Positions 8,522 to 20,105 of a stretch of 64,000 bases of DNA are shown piece after piece. The notes below the pieces were generated by a model. It was not told the origin of the DNA and searched no databases. It saw only the letters and a list, made by a program, of their open reading frames with translations. Origin of the DNA: Nitrospira sp. MA-1 (GTDB lineage: Bacteria > Nitrospirota > Nitrospiria > Nitrospirales > UBA8639); NCBI GenBank assembly GCA_032139905.1, contig JAQJDB010000002.1, forward strand, positions 124,001-188,000. The letters are read 5' to 3'. A program made the position numbers and the translations under genes. Numbering within the stretch: the first letter of the stretch is position 1; each line of letters opens with the position of its first letter.

Positions 8522-9268
8522 ATGGATAACCTTTCAAAAATTCATCAATGGCGCAAAACCATTGAAAGCCAATGTGTGGTTCCTCATTTTTGTACTCCGG
8601 AATGGGTTTCAGAAAAACAGGTATTTGAATATTCAACTGTCTCTGTTGAAGTGGTCGCTTACCTGAAGGCAGTTAGGGCTGTTCAAAGCCTCAAATCACT
8701 AAGACTTCTCCAAGCAAACGGACTGATTATAGATTTCTATACGATAGGACGTGGTATTTTAATGGTTCCTCCAAAATATCCAGACCCTTATCGCCTTAAT
8801 AATTACTTTGACGCGTGTGCATTCAATCCAGGCGACCAATTAGAGTTTTCTGCCTCTGAAAAATTGTTTAGACTTTATGAAAGGGATGGGTTACCAATAA
8901 TCTTAATGTCTAAATCCGTAAAAAATGAGATTGCCCATAAAAATACTCCCTCATGGGTAAAATCACTAGCTAGTAGGCAACTATATAGTAGGAATTTTTC
9001 ACTAACAGACGATGAACTCCTAGTTAAGGAGGAAATTCTCAAAGTCTTAACTGGTAATGGAAAACGGGAAAAACATGAAAAAGACACTGAGCACATCTTG
9101 AGGGCTAAAAAAGAAGGTGGAGTTTATTTTATTACAGTTGATAGGGGCATCCTGAGAAAGGCAAGGGATTTAAGAAATATCTGTGGGATTGTGGTTCTTT
9201 TGCCTAGTGAGTTTTTGGAATTACTGGACGAGTGGAAGATCTATACGAAGCAGGCTGAAGGTTCATAG
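8522..9268 (+). CDS. PIN-domain protein with N-terminal helical extension
   Basis: 248 residues. The last ~155 form a PIN-type ribonuclease domain. It opens with NNYFDACAFNPG (first Asp, about residue 96), has KSVKNEIAH (Glu), HEKDTEHIL (Asp) and closes with VYFITVDRGIL (last Asp), the four acidic positions used for Mg2+ in PIN nucleases. The N-terminal ~90 residues look mainly helical and are not a domain I can name; most VapC-type toxins lack this extension. It follows the HigA-like gene by 17 nt, so co-transcription is likely. Candidate toxin or effector RNase of the cassette; substrate unknown. Confidence 0.8.
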   Translation: MDNLSKIHQWRKTIESQCVVPHFCTPEWVSEKQVFEYSTVSVEVVAYLKAVRAVQSLKSLRLLQANGLIIDFYTIGRGILMVPPKYPDPYRLNNYFDACAFNPGDQLEFSASEKLFRLYERDGLPIILMSKSVKNEIAHKNTPSWVKSLASRQLYSRNFSLTDDELLVKEEILKVLTGNGKREKHEKDTEHILRAKKEGGVYFITVDRGILRKARDLRNICGIVVLLPSEFLELLDEWKIYTKQAEGS

Positions 9269-9463
9269 CAGAAAGATAGGTTTAGCAAAGTAACCACTTG
9301 GGCATAAAAAGAGCCTGGCGGGTTCCAGGGCTTCCAACGTTTTTAACTGCCCCCTCATTTCCATTCTTTTTCTGCTTTCCTTTATTCACCGAATTTTGTA
9401 GGGTTTCCAACCTTGTATTTACCCCAAAGGCCCGATACAGAAACCTTTTTAGGGTAAACCATT
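9269..9463. other. AT-rich spacer with one half of a diverged short repeat
   Basis: No gene is supported. The stretch 9367-9406 is about 80% identical to 9797-9836 (shared CTTTATTCA and GTAG blocks), so a ~40-50 bp segment occurs on both sides of the small gene at 9464. Confidence 0.45.
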
Positions 9464-9667
9464 ATGACAATGAACATTAAATGTTTATTCGACGATAAAT
9501 GCCAGGCTGATGCTTCCCCAAAGTATAATTGGTCCATAAATAGGGAAGATGGAAATCCTGAATTTTGGAGACATTGGGAGTGTGATGGAAATCCAAAACA
9601 TATATTTCATGCTCCTGTTCCTCTAAACGACCCTAAAGTCCCATGTGATTGCAAACCATCAAAATAG
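9464..9667 (+). CDS. Small cysteine-containing hypothetical protein
   Basis: 67 residues with five Cys (CLFDDKC, a later WECDG, and CDC near the end) and several Trp/His, compatible with a small metal-binding or redox protein. The C-to-C spacing does not match a zinc ribbon I know. There is no strong ribosome binding site (ATTATG context only), so the call rests on an intact frame with protein-like composition. It lies between two copies of a short diverged repeat in the AT-rich island. A chance open frame is possible. Confidence 0.4.
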   Translation: MTMNIKCLFDDKCQADASPKYNWSINREDGNPEFWRHWECDGNPKHIFHAPVPLNDPKVPCDCKPSK

Positions 9668-9933
9668 GCCACTCTCAGGCACATTAAAAGTTGAATTTCC
9701 CCTGATACCAAAAATTTCGTTTCTGGATGCCAAACTTACTACACGCAAAAGACCCCCCAACGGTCCTAAGTTCTTAGCCCTGAGCAATTCCTTTTCCTTT
9801 CCTGCTTCCCTTTATTCAAAAAATTCTGTAGCGTTTGGGGCAAAGGTTGTTTCCGACCTGCTCAAGAAATTCAAACATGGGGTTGTCCTTGAATCCCATA
9901 CATTGGGTATGGTCAGAATTGGGAGGAAGAAAA
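9668..9933. other. Intergenic spacer of the island
   Basis: Overlapping open frames here have no ribosome binding site and no protein-like pattern. It contains the second copy of the short diverged repeat (about 9797-9836) and ends with the strong GGGAGGAAG ribosome binding site of the next gene. Confidence 0.45.
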
Positions 9934-10548
9934 ATGGAATGGCTTTCAAAATTAAAAAATAAGTTATCTAGAAATAAATCACCCCAATTTCAGCCCAAAG
10001 GTCCACCAGACAATAAGTTTCTTGGGACTTTCATGGTTGTTCAATTTATTGAATCCCCAAGATTTGGGTTAGAAGAAGCGCAATACAAGGAATTCACCGC
10101 CGAATTACCTAATGAATTAAAAGACTGTACCCAAGCATGGATTTTGTTTTATTTATCCTGGATTTTTAAGCTTTTAATTTCTTCAAAATATGGGGAAGTG
10201 TTCACCAGGCAGTTTGTGGCACAGGCAGTAGAACTATTTCAAAAGGCGGAAAACTTACAACCGGGCCTAGAAGGTTTATCCAACACATTCAGTTTCTGGA
10301 TGAGCAATTTAGATGATTCAACTTCACATGTTGGAAAAAAGTTTGAAGGACTGGAAATTCCATTAGAGGTTTTTGCAGCATGGACCTTTTTGTTTTTAGA
10401 TGAAGGGAGTCCATATTATAAAAAAACTGATACCAATAGGATTGAGTTTGAGGTAGCTAAGGCTCTTATCCTCGCCAAAGAAGCAGTGGTTAATCGCCTT
10501 CAAAAGGCCGTTGATTTTGGTGGTCCAGTAGAAGAAGCAAATGTTTAA
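9934..10548 (+). CDS. Hypothetical protein of the accessory island
   Basis: 204 residues from the ATG at 9934, chosen because GGGAGGAAG lies 5-12 nt upstream; the frame is open further left but without a start signal. The N-terminus is basic (KLKNKLSRNK) with no signal peptide. The remainder is rich in aromatic and Leu residues, probably alpha-helical (WILFYLSWIFKLLISS could be a buried or membrane-touching helix). No motif or family is recognised. It is followed by a ~280-nt spacer and then another unknown gene on the same strand. AT-rich like its neighbours. Confidence 0.6.
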   Translation: MEWLSKLKNKLSRNKSPQFQPKGPPDNKFLGTFMVVQFIESPRFGLEEAQYKEFTAELPNELKDCTQAWILFYLSWIFKLLISSKYGEVFTRQFVAQAVELFQKAENLQPGLEGLSNTFSFWMSNLDDSTSHVGKKFEGLEIPLEVFAAWTFLFLDEGSPYYKKTDTNRIEFEVAKALILAKEAVVNRLQKAVDFGGPVEEANV

Positions 10549-10827
10549 TCATCAATGGAAAATCCTCTGATAGCAGAACTTGATGACATGGTGATTCACA
10601 GTTTGGCATATATGGCGAAACAATTTAATTGTGAGCAAGTTTTTCGTTAAATAATTCGGCATTTTGAGAATTTGGAAACTACTCATAAATTCCCATGATG
10701 GTGAACAAGATAAACATTGGCTTTACGTAAGTTATATTATCACTCAAAGAAAAATGCTCATTATTTCCTTTTCACATAAATGGATTAGGCTTCTAGGGAA
10801 ATAATTAAGTACAACAAGGAGACTTAC
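10549..10827. other. AT-rich spacer between two unknown genes
   Basis: Only a 31-codon frame (ATG at about 10555, beginning MENPLIAELDD) is visible, without a ribosome binding site; it may be the relic of a longer gene, since protein-like sequence continues beyond its stop. The right end carries AAGGAG, the ribosome binding site of the next gene. Confidence 0.4.
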
Positions 10828-11121
10828 ATGGGTACCGACACCGTCAATTCACGTTTCCATCTCACGCCAGAAGGATGGATTGAGGGAGGATGGGCCGCTA
10901 ACCAGCAGATTACAGATCCGGCTCCTCCGCCCAACGATTGTATTGAGACATGGGAAGAAAAGGAGCAATCCCATGATTACTATTCATCAGGGTTGTCGCG
11001 AGACTGGAAACTGATTTGGGCCTCGCAGGATTATTCAGAAGAAGAAAGAAAAAAATTTCGGGCTAAGGCTAAGGAAAATGCCAGCCCATTAAACCAGCTT
11101 TCTTGGAAGTTTCCTTTATGA
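10828..11121 (+). CDS. Hypothetical protein, Trp-rich, 97 aa
   Basis: The ATG is preceded by AAGGAGACTTAC, a clear ribosome binding site, so this is very likely a real gene. The protein is acidic and rich in Trp, Pro and Glu (GWIEGGW, PPPNDCIETWEEKEQ, SRDWKLIWAS, SWKFPL), soluble, and without a signal peptide. The repeated W-x(2,3)-W spacing may mark a compact binding fold. I do not recognise the family. It is the last gene of the island before a dispersed repeat and smpB. Confidence 0.6.
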   Translation: MGTDTVNSRFHLTPEGWIEGGWAANQQITDPAPPPNDCIETWEEKEQSHDYYSSGLSRDWKLIWASQDYSEEERKKFRAKAKENASPLNQLSWKFPL

Positions 11122-11239
11122 TCGGTTTCTTTATTTTCCACATTGACGATTATCCGACTTAAGTGATTCCAAATAATTTCCCAAGCATTCCTGTCTTGTA
11201 GTCAAGCCAATATAGGCTACCTTGTCATATGGAATTCCC

Positions 11240-11480
11240 TGTCGTCTTCATTTCTCCCCCTTGTCTGACGCCTGCCGCCCGGGCCTAGAGACGAACGCTC
11301 CCAGCAACTGGCGGGCCCTGTTTGAGCACAGCGAGTTGGCCCGCCCTCCCGAGACCTTCGTTCGTCTCATCTTATGAGACCGGACGGGGCGTCCCTGGTT
11401 TTGGCTACTTTTGCCGAAACAAAAGTGGCTCGGCTGCCGGGCCGAAACCTGGCACTTGCGGTTTTTCGCTCCTAAACAAA
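11240..11480 (-). repeat. Dispersed repeat, copy B (inverted relative to copy A)
   Basis: Read on the minus strand it opens with GGTTTCGGCCCGGCAGCCGAGC, identical over 22 bp to copy A next to the IS. It has a GGCAAAAGTAGCCAAAACC block and ends GGCAGGCGTCAGAC. Open frames inside translate to strings such as GVPGFGYFCRNKSGS, a familiar translation artefact of this repeat type in many genomes. Copies A and B point in opposite directions and bracket the AT-rich unknown genes. Confidence 0.6.
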
Positions 11481-11571
11481 GTGGAAGTTTATTGGAGTGA
11501 CTAGAATATGGGGAAATCGTGCCGATGTCATTGCCCAAGTCCCACGAATGCTGGGCAAGCCAACACATTTC

Positions 11572-12051
11572 CTAGGAGCGAGACTCTTTCATGGCTCTGT
11601 CGATTTCGCGGCCGGCTTCTCGCTTTTTGATGGTCTCCCGCCGGTCGTAGTTTTTCTTCCCACGCCCTAGGGCGATTTCCAACTTCACCCGCCCCCTGTC
11701 ATTAAAATAGAGCCGAAGCGGGACGAGGGTGAGTCCCTTCTGTTGAACTTTTTCGGCCAAACGCTCAATCTCTTTTTTATGCAATAGCAGGGTTCGTGCG
11801 CGCAACGTCTCGTGATTCATTTGATTGCCGTGGCTGTAGGTGCCGATATGGCAATTATGCAGGATGGCTTTTCCATTGATGATGGCGGCGTAGCTCTCCT
11901 TCAAATTCAGGCGGCCCTCCCGTAAGGCTTTGACTTCGGTCCCGACCAGGACGATGCCGGCTTCGAGCTTTTCTTCTATCATGTAGTCATAGAAGGCCTT
12001 CCTGTTGGTACTGAGGACTTTGCTGGAGGGGTCTGTTTTTTGTTTGGCCAT
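11572..12051 (-). CDS. smpB: SsrA-binding protein SmpB
   Basis: 159 residues, the usual length. SmpB binds tmRNA and delivers it to stalled ribosomes in trans-translation. Recognisable features are the N-terminal NRKAFYDYMIEEKLEAGIVLVGTEVKALR-type OB fold, the IGTYSHGNQMNH region, and the basic C-terminal tail (KKNYDRRETIKKREAGREIDR) that mimics part of tRNA in the A site. The gene is intact although it borders the accessory island. No tmRNA gene is visible in the surrounding sequence. Confidence 0.96.
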   Translation of the reverse strand: MAKQKTDPSSKVLSTNRKAFYDYMIEEKLEAGIVLVGTEVKALREGRLNLKESYAAIINGKAILHNCHIGTYSHGNQMNHETLRARTLLLHKKEIERLAEKVQQKGLTLVPLRLYFNDRGRVKLEIALGRGKKNYDRRETIKKREAGREIDRAMKESRS

Positions 12052-12090
12052 GGGTAATTATATCTTGAAGTATGGGATGATGCCGCTATC

Positions 12091-12237
12091 GGGGCTGTTG
12101 AAAAAAGCCGCCAGCGTCGTTCTCACTGCTTCGTAGCGCTCAACGTACCGCCCGGTACGCCTCGCCATCCTCGCGGCTTGCGGCCTTGCTGGACGACCTT
12201 CCTTCGGCAAAGCTCAGGACAAGCTTTGAACAGGCCC
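12091..12237. repeat. MITE-like dispersed repeat, copy 2
   Basis: About 147 bp. It starts GGGGCTGTTGAAAAAAGCCG and ends CTTTGAACAGGCCC, an imperfect inverted pair. It matches copy 1 (3371-3512) read in the opposite direction, through TTGAAAAAGGCCGCCAGCG-like and GCGGCCTT blocks. It lies upstream of the smpB start and may affect its transcription. With copy 1 it brackets engB, the ATPase gene, the IS and the unknown genes. Confidence 0.65.
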
Positions 12238-12419
12238 TCTTTATTTTATCGTAAACCTAACCAGAGTCGTCTGAAATAACAGAATTTCAATCATTCGATA
12301 GGCCCCCGCTGCCTACAAGATGCCGGGAAAATGATCTCTCCCTCGGGTCGAGATGACAAAACGGGTATAGGCCCAAGACGGATGAATCATTCTGGACGAT
12401 ACGATACAATAGCTGCACG

Positions 12420-12911
12420 ATGAGTTATTTTGAGTCGATCCAGAGCCTTATACAAGATTTTTCCAAAGGTAATCCACTCGGCCTCAAGCTTTCCGAGGTT
12501 CAACTTCAACAGGAGTGGGAACACCTTGTGGGTTCAACGATGGCCAAGCATTCCTACCCTGAGAGTATCCGCTTTAAAAAACTGCACCTGGTGGCGGATA
12601 ACTCCATTTGGCTTCAGCAACTCATGTTTTTGAAACCGGCTATTTTGGAAGCGATTCACTCGATGATGCCGGAACTGGCCTTAACCGAGGTCGTCTTACG
12701 TATCGGCTCCATTCCACAGGCTCCCCCTCAACCGGATCCGATACCCCAAGCTTCTCCTCCCTTTGTCGGTGAATCATCGCCCTTTGCCACCGGCTTAGCT
12801 AAACGCCTGAGTGACCCTGACCTTCAAGTCCTTCTTTCTCAGACTATCACTAAAGCCCTGGCTGAACCACCGTCCTCCACTACAGAGCCGGCGAAGAAGC
12901 CTGGGGTTTAG
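12420..12911 (+). CDS. DUF721 / DciA-like protein
   Basis: 163 residues. The N-terminal ~100 residues fit the DUF721 fold: a helical start (ESIQSLIQDFSKGN), the QQEWEHLVGSTMAKHSYPESIRFKKLHLVADNSIWLQQL core and a short strand. DUF721 includes DciA, which helps load the DnaB helicase in bacteria lacking DnaC. This fits the proximity to gyrA, gyrB, dnaN and dnaA, but the DciA role is inferred. The tail is Pro-rich and disordered. Its 3' end overlaps the convergent gene by 32 nt. Confidence 0.75.
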   Translation: MSYFESIQSLIQDFSKGNPLGLKLSEVQLQQEWEHLVGSTMAKHSYPESIRFKKLHLVADNSIWLQQLMFLKPAILEAIHSMMPELALTEVVLRIGSIPQAPPQPDPIPQASPPFVGESSPFATGLAKRLSDPDLQVLLSQTITKALAEPPSSTTEPAKKPGV

Positions 12912-13491
12912 AACTCCCCTCCTCCCAGGTCTCTTGAAATACCCACTGCATGGTAAGTGTTCGATCCGTTGAACCGCTCCGGTTCCAGGGACCGATCCAT
13001 CCCGCCTGACCTTCGGCATCAGCACGATAGCCTGCTCGAACGGCCTCTTCAAAGTTTTTTCGAAAGGTCTTTTCCGAAGCGTCATCGGCCTCATTGGCGA
13101 CATACCGATGAAGGTTATCCGGTTCCGTCCAGAATGGATCCGAAAAAATGATGACCTGTAGCGTTTGGTATCGTCCGCGAGGATCGTCGGGAGTGGTTGG
13201 ACGGATTTTCATGTCTCCAAAATCGCGAGTGGCGCGGCCGACATCGCCGAACCGCATAATCAGGGTTTTTATTTCTGGATCACTGGTATAGGAAGGGACG
13301 TGGACGGCTACCAACGACCCCTCTTGGGCACCGATACTATAGGGCGGAATGGTGCGGTCTGGTCTTGAAAGGAACATACCGAGGGAGATGACACCTATTC
13401 CCCCAATCAAAATGCCCAATCCCATGATGACGATGGGGTCTAACTTTTTGCGTTTTGCTGGTTGCTCTGTGGCTTTGTGAGGGAAATCCAA
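12880..13491 (-). CDS. Membrane-anchored hypothetical protein
   Basis: 203 residues. A short basic cytoplasmic N-terminus (PAKRKKLD) precedes one transmembrane helix (PIVIMGLGILIGGIGVISLGMF, about residues 19-40), followed by an extracytoplasmic domain of ~160 residues. That domain has alternating strand-like segments (SLVAVHVPSY, TLQVIIFSDPFW, TLTMQWVFQ) and no Cys or enzymatic motif. I do not recognise the family. It lies ~260 nt from gyrA on the same strand; a functional link is not evident. Confidence 0.65.
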   Translation of the reverse strand: MDFPHKATEQPAKRKKLDPIVIMGLGILIGGIGVISLGMFLSRPDRTIPPYSIGAQEGSLVAVHVPSYTSDPEIKTLIMRFGDVGRATRDFGDMKIRPTTPDDPRGRYQTLQVIIFSDPFWTEPDNLHRYVANEADDASEKTFRKNFEEAVRAGYRADAEGQAGWIGPWNRSGSTDRTLTMQWVFQETWEEGSSKPQASSPAL

Positions 13492-13752
13492 CTCTACAAC
13501 CTTCCCGGATGCAATCTCTTTTTCCTGCTTCCTCCCGTTTTCCAGGTGCAGGAGAGGTAGGGGAGTGATGGAGGAGAAACGAACAGGCGAACGGCAGTTC
13601 GATTTCCCACCCCTTGCACAGCCTCATTGCATCTTGCGTCCCTCCTTACCAAGGGTAGGGATTACCGTATTATTGATGACCGCTCAATTTCTCTGGTCAT
13701 CTCGGAACACACCAACGTCTTCGGTTTGCAGGTTTGAGAAGGTCGCGTGACC

Positions 13753-16254
13753 TTATTCCGTTGAGGAGGCCGGTTCGTCCGGCATCTCGCCATTGAGTTC
13801 ATCCGGATCCGGTTGGTCACTTTCATCGGTCTCTGCGAGTTTGGCCACGCCTACCACTCGATCGTCATCGGGCAAGTGGATCAGCCGAACCCCTTGGGCA
13901 TTGCGCCCAATTTCCCTGATATCTCCCATGCGGGTACGAAGGATCATGCCCTCTGCGGACATGAGCATGATTTCATCCGTTTCCCAGACTTGATGGAACG
14001 AGATGGCCGGCCCGTTTTTCTCGGTGACTTTGACGCTGATGACGCCCTTGCCCGCCCGTGATTGGAGGCGATATTCCTCGACCTGCGTGCGTTTCCCATA
14101 CCCGCGTTCGGTGACAGTCAGAATTGAGGATTGCGTTTCACTGGTAATCGTGACCATCCCGATGACCTCATTAGTCTTCGCCAACGTGATGCCCCTGACT
14201 CCACGGGCCGTTCGTCCCACCGGACGGACATCTTCCTCACGAAAGCGAATGACAATACCCATGCGGGTGCCCAAAAGAATTTCCCTCGTGCCATCGGTGA
14301 TATCCACACCGATGAGCCGGTCACCTTCCTCCAGCGTCAACGCAATAATTCCGCCTTGCCGGGGATGGCTGAATGCGGCCAGATCGGTTTTTTTGATATA
14401 GCCTTTTTGCGTGGCCATCACCACATACTGGTCTTCGGCAAACACCCGGACCGGCAGAGTCGCGGTGACCCGCTCCCCCTGGCTGATGGTCAACAAATTC
14501 ACAATGGCTTTCCCTTTGCTGGACCGTCCGACATCCGGCAACTGATACACTTTGAGCCAGTAGACCCGACCGGCATCGGTAAAGAACAACAGGTAATCAT
14601 GGGTTGAGGCCGTGAAGATTTGTTCGACGAAGTCCTCTTCTTTGACCCCCATGCCGACTTTCCCTTTTCCGCCACGGCGTTGGGCCCGATAGATGGACAC
14701 GGCATTTCGCTTAATATACCCGGCATGCGTAATGGTGACGACGACTTCTTCCTCGGCGATCAGATCTTCCATTTGTAACTCGGCTTCGGCCGGGAGAATC
14801 TGCGTTCGTCGCTCATCGGAATATTGATCTTTGATTTCTATTAATTCCTGTTTCACGATTTGTTGCACCATCGCATCAGAGGCTAATATGGTGCGCAAAT
14901 GGGCAATGCGGGAAACCAGTTCGTTATATTCCTGCGTCAGCTTGTCCTGTTCCAGTTGGGTCAGGCGTTGCAACCGCATTTCCAGAATGGCGGTGGCTTG
15001 CACCTCGCTTAAGGTAAACTGGCTCATCAGGCCGTGGCGAGCGGTTTCCGGAGAAGACGCTCCACGAATGAGGGCAATGACCTCATCCAGGAATTCCAAG
15101 GCACGTCTTAAGCCCTCTAAGATGTGGGCCCGCTCTTCGGCTTTGCGAAGGTCGTACGCGGTCCGGCGAATCACCACTTCTTTACGATGTTCAAGGAACG
15201 CGGCCAGAATCTGTTTGAGGGTTAACACCTCAGGACGGTTCCCCACCAAGGCCAGCATGATGACCCCGAAGGTGGTTTGCATCTGGGTGTGTTTATATAA
15301 TTGATTCAGTAAGACCGATGCGTTTTCATTTCTCTTGAGTTCGATCACCACGCGGAGTCCGTCCCGGTCGGATTCGTCCCGAAGATCGGATATCCCTTCC
15401 ACCCGTTTTTCGTGGATGAGGTCGGCGATCTTTTCTATCAGTTTAGCTTTGTTCACCTGGAAAGGCAGTTCCGTCACGATGATGCGCGACCGGTCGGTGC
15501 GTTCATCGACCTCGATGTCCGCCTTGGCCCGAAGGGACAAGAGACCCCGTCCCGTTTCATACGCGTCTTTAATCCCTTGCGTGCCGTAGATAAATCCGGC
15601 CGTGGGAAAATCAGGTCCTGGAATGAATTCCATGAGCTCGTGAATGGTCACCTCAGGCCGTTCAATAAGGGCAATCAGCGCCGCCACGACTTCGCCCAGA
15701 TTATGCGTAGGAATATTGGTGGCATATCCTACCGCAATTCCTCCTGCTCCATTCACTAATAGATTCGGAATACGAGCCGGCAATACGACGGGCTCTTGGG
15801 ACGACTCGTCATACGTCGGAGTAAAGTTGACGGTCTCCCGGTCGATATCCACCAGCATTTCCTCGGCCAGCTTGGTTAAGCGGGCTTCGGTGTAACGCAT
15901 GGCTGCCGGTGGATCGCCATCGACCGACCCATAGTTTCCCTGACCATCCACGAGGGGATACCGCATATTGAAATCCTGGGCCATGCGGACCAACGTGTCG
16001 TAAATGGCTGAATCACCATGCGGGTGATAGTTACCCATGATTTCACCGACAATTTTTGCGGATTTTCTGTAGGGCTTCCCGGAGCCCAGACTCATTTCAT
16101 TCATGCCATACAGGATGCGCCGATGAACCGGCTTCAGTCCGTCTCGCACGTCCGGCAACGCCCGTCCGACAATGACGCTCATGGCGTAGTCCAAATAGGA
16201 CAAACGCATTTCATCTTCAATGGCAACTTGCGTCAGACGTGGTTCAACCGGCAT
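13753..16254 (-). CDS. gyrA: DNA gyrase subunit A
   Basis: 833 residues. GyrA cuts and rejoins DNA and wraps it through its C-terminal beta-pinwheel. The catalytic Tyr is Y121 (AMRYTEARL). The quinolone pocket reads [10 protein letters not shown], with Ser82 and Asp86, the sensitive-type residues. The C-terminal half contains repeated pinwheel blades with a GyrA-box-like QRRGGKG motif (about residues 535-541). Residues after ~800 form an acidic tail ([14 protein letters not shown]). It follows gyrB on the same strand with a ~140-nt gap; the order dnaA-dnaN-gyrB-gyrA is the classic origin arrangement. Confidence 0.97.
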   Translation of the reverse strand: MPVEPRLTQVAIEDEMRLSYLDYAMSVIVGRALPDVRDGLKPVHRRILYGMNEMSLGSGKPYRKSAKIVGEIMGNYHPHGDSAIYDTLVRMAQDFNMRYPLVDGQGNYGSVDGDPPAAMRYTEARLTKLAEEMLVDIDRETVNFTPTYDESSQEPVVLPARIPNLLVNGAGGIAVGYATNIPTHNLGEVVAALIALIERPEVTIHELMEFIPGPDFPTAGFIYGTQGIKDAYETGRGLLSLRAKADIEVDERTDRSRIIVTELPFQVNKAKLIEKIADLIHEKRVEGISDLRDESDRDGLRVVIELKRNENASVLLNQLYKHTQMQTTFGVIMLALVGNRPEVLTLKQILAAFLEHRKEVVIRRTAYDLRKAEERAHILEGLRRALEFLDEVIALIRGASSPETARHGLMSQFTLSEVQATAILEMRLQRLTQLEQDKLTQEYNELVSRIAHLRTILASDAMVQQIVKQELIEIKDQYSDERRTQILPAEAELQMEDLIAEEEVVVTITHAGYIKRNAVSIYRAQRRGGKGKVGMGVKEEDFVEQIFTASTHDYLLFFTDAGRVYWLKVYQLPDVGRSSKGKAIVNLLTISQGERVTATLPVRVFAEDQYVVMATQKGYIKKTDLAAFSHPRQGGIIALTLEEGDRLIGVDITDGTREILLGTRMGIVIRFREEDVRPVGRTARGVRGITLAKTNEVIGMVTITSETQSSILTVTERGYGKRTQVEEYRLQSRAGKGVISVKVTEKNGPAISFHQVWETDEIMLMSAEGMILRTRMGDIREIGRNAQGVRLIHLPDDDRVVGVAKLAETDESDQPDPDELNGEMPDEPASSTE

Positions 16255-16397
16255 ACGTCACTCCTCGAAAGAGATCATCGCACTTCCTGTTCTGCACATT
16301 CACGGGACTTGGTCCGGCCCATCGCTCCCTGCACGCAAGACCACGCCAAAGATTCGACCTTCGGTTCAACAGAGCGGTAGGCAAACGAAGGCACCTG

Positions 16398-18908
<2,511 letters not shown>

Positions 18909-18958
18909 TTAGGCTTTGGCTACGTGTGGAAGAAGAAATGTCTGTTGGGTCAAATCCG

Positions 18959-20083
18959 TCAAACCTTCACGGGCATCACCACCGCTTTGAACGCGGGATT
19001 TCCCTGCTCCTGAATCAAACACGGGCTTAAGGGTGTTTCCATTTGAAGGGTCAGCGATTCCGTTTCAATGACAGATAACACATCCAAAAAATATCTGGCG
19101 TTGAATCCGGTTGAAAAGCCTTCTCCCACAAATTTAGCCGGGATGTCCTCATCTGCTTCTCCTAAATCCGGACTTTTTGAAGAAAGATGAATGTGATCGG
19201 GGTTGATGGACAGTTTCACGGCATGGGCCTTATCTTTCGAAAGGATAGCTACCCTTCGAAGGGCACCCTCCAGATCGGACTTATTGACGGTAATTTTTTT
19301 GGAACTTTCTTTCGGTACCACCTGCTGGTAGTTGGGATAGGTCCCTTCCATAATCCGGGAAGTTAACACCAACCCGCTTTTCCGAAAGATTAACATATTT
19401 TTGGTAAACCCGAGGAACGGTTGTTCGTCGTCTTCTTCCAGGAGTCGCCGAATTTCTATGGCAGCTTTCTTGGGAATAATGACCTTAATTTCGGCTTCGG
19501 GGATTGCGGCTTTCTCGGGAGTCACTTCCTGCTCAGCCCAGGCTAACCGATGGCCATCGGTGCCCACCAGACGAAGTGTCACCGTGGCTCCTGTAGGAAT
19601 CAGGGTGAGAAGAAGCCCGTTCAACACATAACGTGTATCTTTTTCGCCCACGGCAAATACCGTCTTTTTTAAAAGCTGCAACAACCCTTGGGCGGGGAGC
19701 GCCATCAACCCTTCCCGTTCAATAGTTGGAAGGGCAGGGTAATCCTTACTGGGTAAGCCCACCACACGAAATTGGCTTTTCCCGGCCTTCACCGTCACCC
19801 AATTATTTTCACCCACGACCAATTCAATGTCGGAATGTCTGATCTCTTTTAAAATATCAAAAAGTGTTCGAGCGGAGAATGTGACCGACCCCGGCTCATG
19901 AACCGTGGCTTTATATAATCCTCTCATGCCAATTTCTAAATCAGTCGCCACAATATCCAGGCCTTCCGGCTTGGCCTCCAACAGAATATTCGCCAGGATC
20001 GGCATGGTATTCCGCTTCTCCACCACACCCTGCACCCGTTGGAGTGCGGTTAACAAATCCTCCCTGGTAATTTGAATTTTCAT
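18959..20083 (-). CDS. dnaN: DNA polymerase III beta sliding clamp
   Basis: 374 residues, normal for the three-domain clamp that encircles DNA and tethers DNA polymerase III. The start MKIQITREDLLTALQRVQGVVEKR and the TMPILANILLEA segment are the standard N-terminus; the C-terminal tail ends in a VVMPVKV strand, equivalent to the conserved VVMPMR end. It follows dnaA by only ~22 nt on the same strand, so the two are co-transcribed. Confidence 0.97.
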   Translation of the reverse strand: MKIQITREDLLTALQRVQGVVEKRNTMPILANILLEAKPEGLDIVATDLEIGMRGLYKATVHEPGSVTFSARTLFDILKEIRHSDIELVVGENNWVTVKAGKSQFRVVGLPSKDYPALPTIEREGLMALPAQGLLQLLKKTVFAVGEKDTRYVLNGLLLTLIPTGATVTLRLVGTDGHRLAWAEQEVTPEKAAIPEAEIKVIIPKKAAIEIRRLLEEDDEQPFLGFTKNMLIFRKSGLVLTSRIMEGTYPNYQQVVPKESSKKITVNKSDLEGALRRVAILSKDKAHAVKLSINPDHIHLSSKSPDLGEADEDIPAKFVGEGFSTGFNARYFLDVLSVIETESLTLQMETPLSPCLIQEQGNPAFKAVVMPVKV

Positions 20084-20105
20084 ATGTTTCCTATGAACGG
20101 TGGTT

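Noticed and set aside
9298-9480. 60-codon frame before the small Cys-containing gene
   Set aside because: Phe/Pro-rich translation of a T- and C-rich spacer, no ribosome binding site.
11248-11568. Open frames on both strands in the second dispersed repeat
   Set aside because: They read through palindromic GC-rich repeat sequence and give known artefact peptides (GVPGFGYFCRNKSG); no ribosome binding site.
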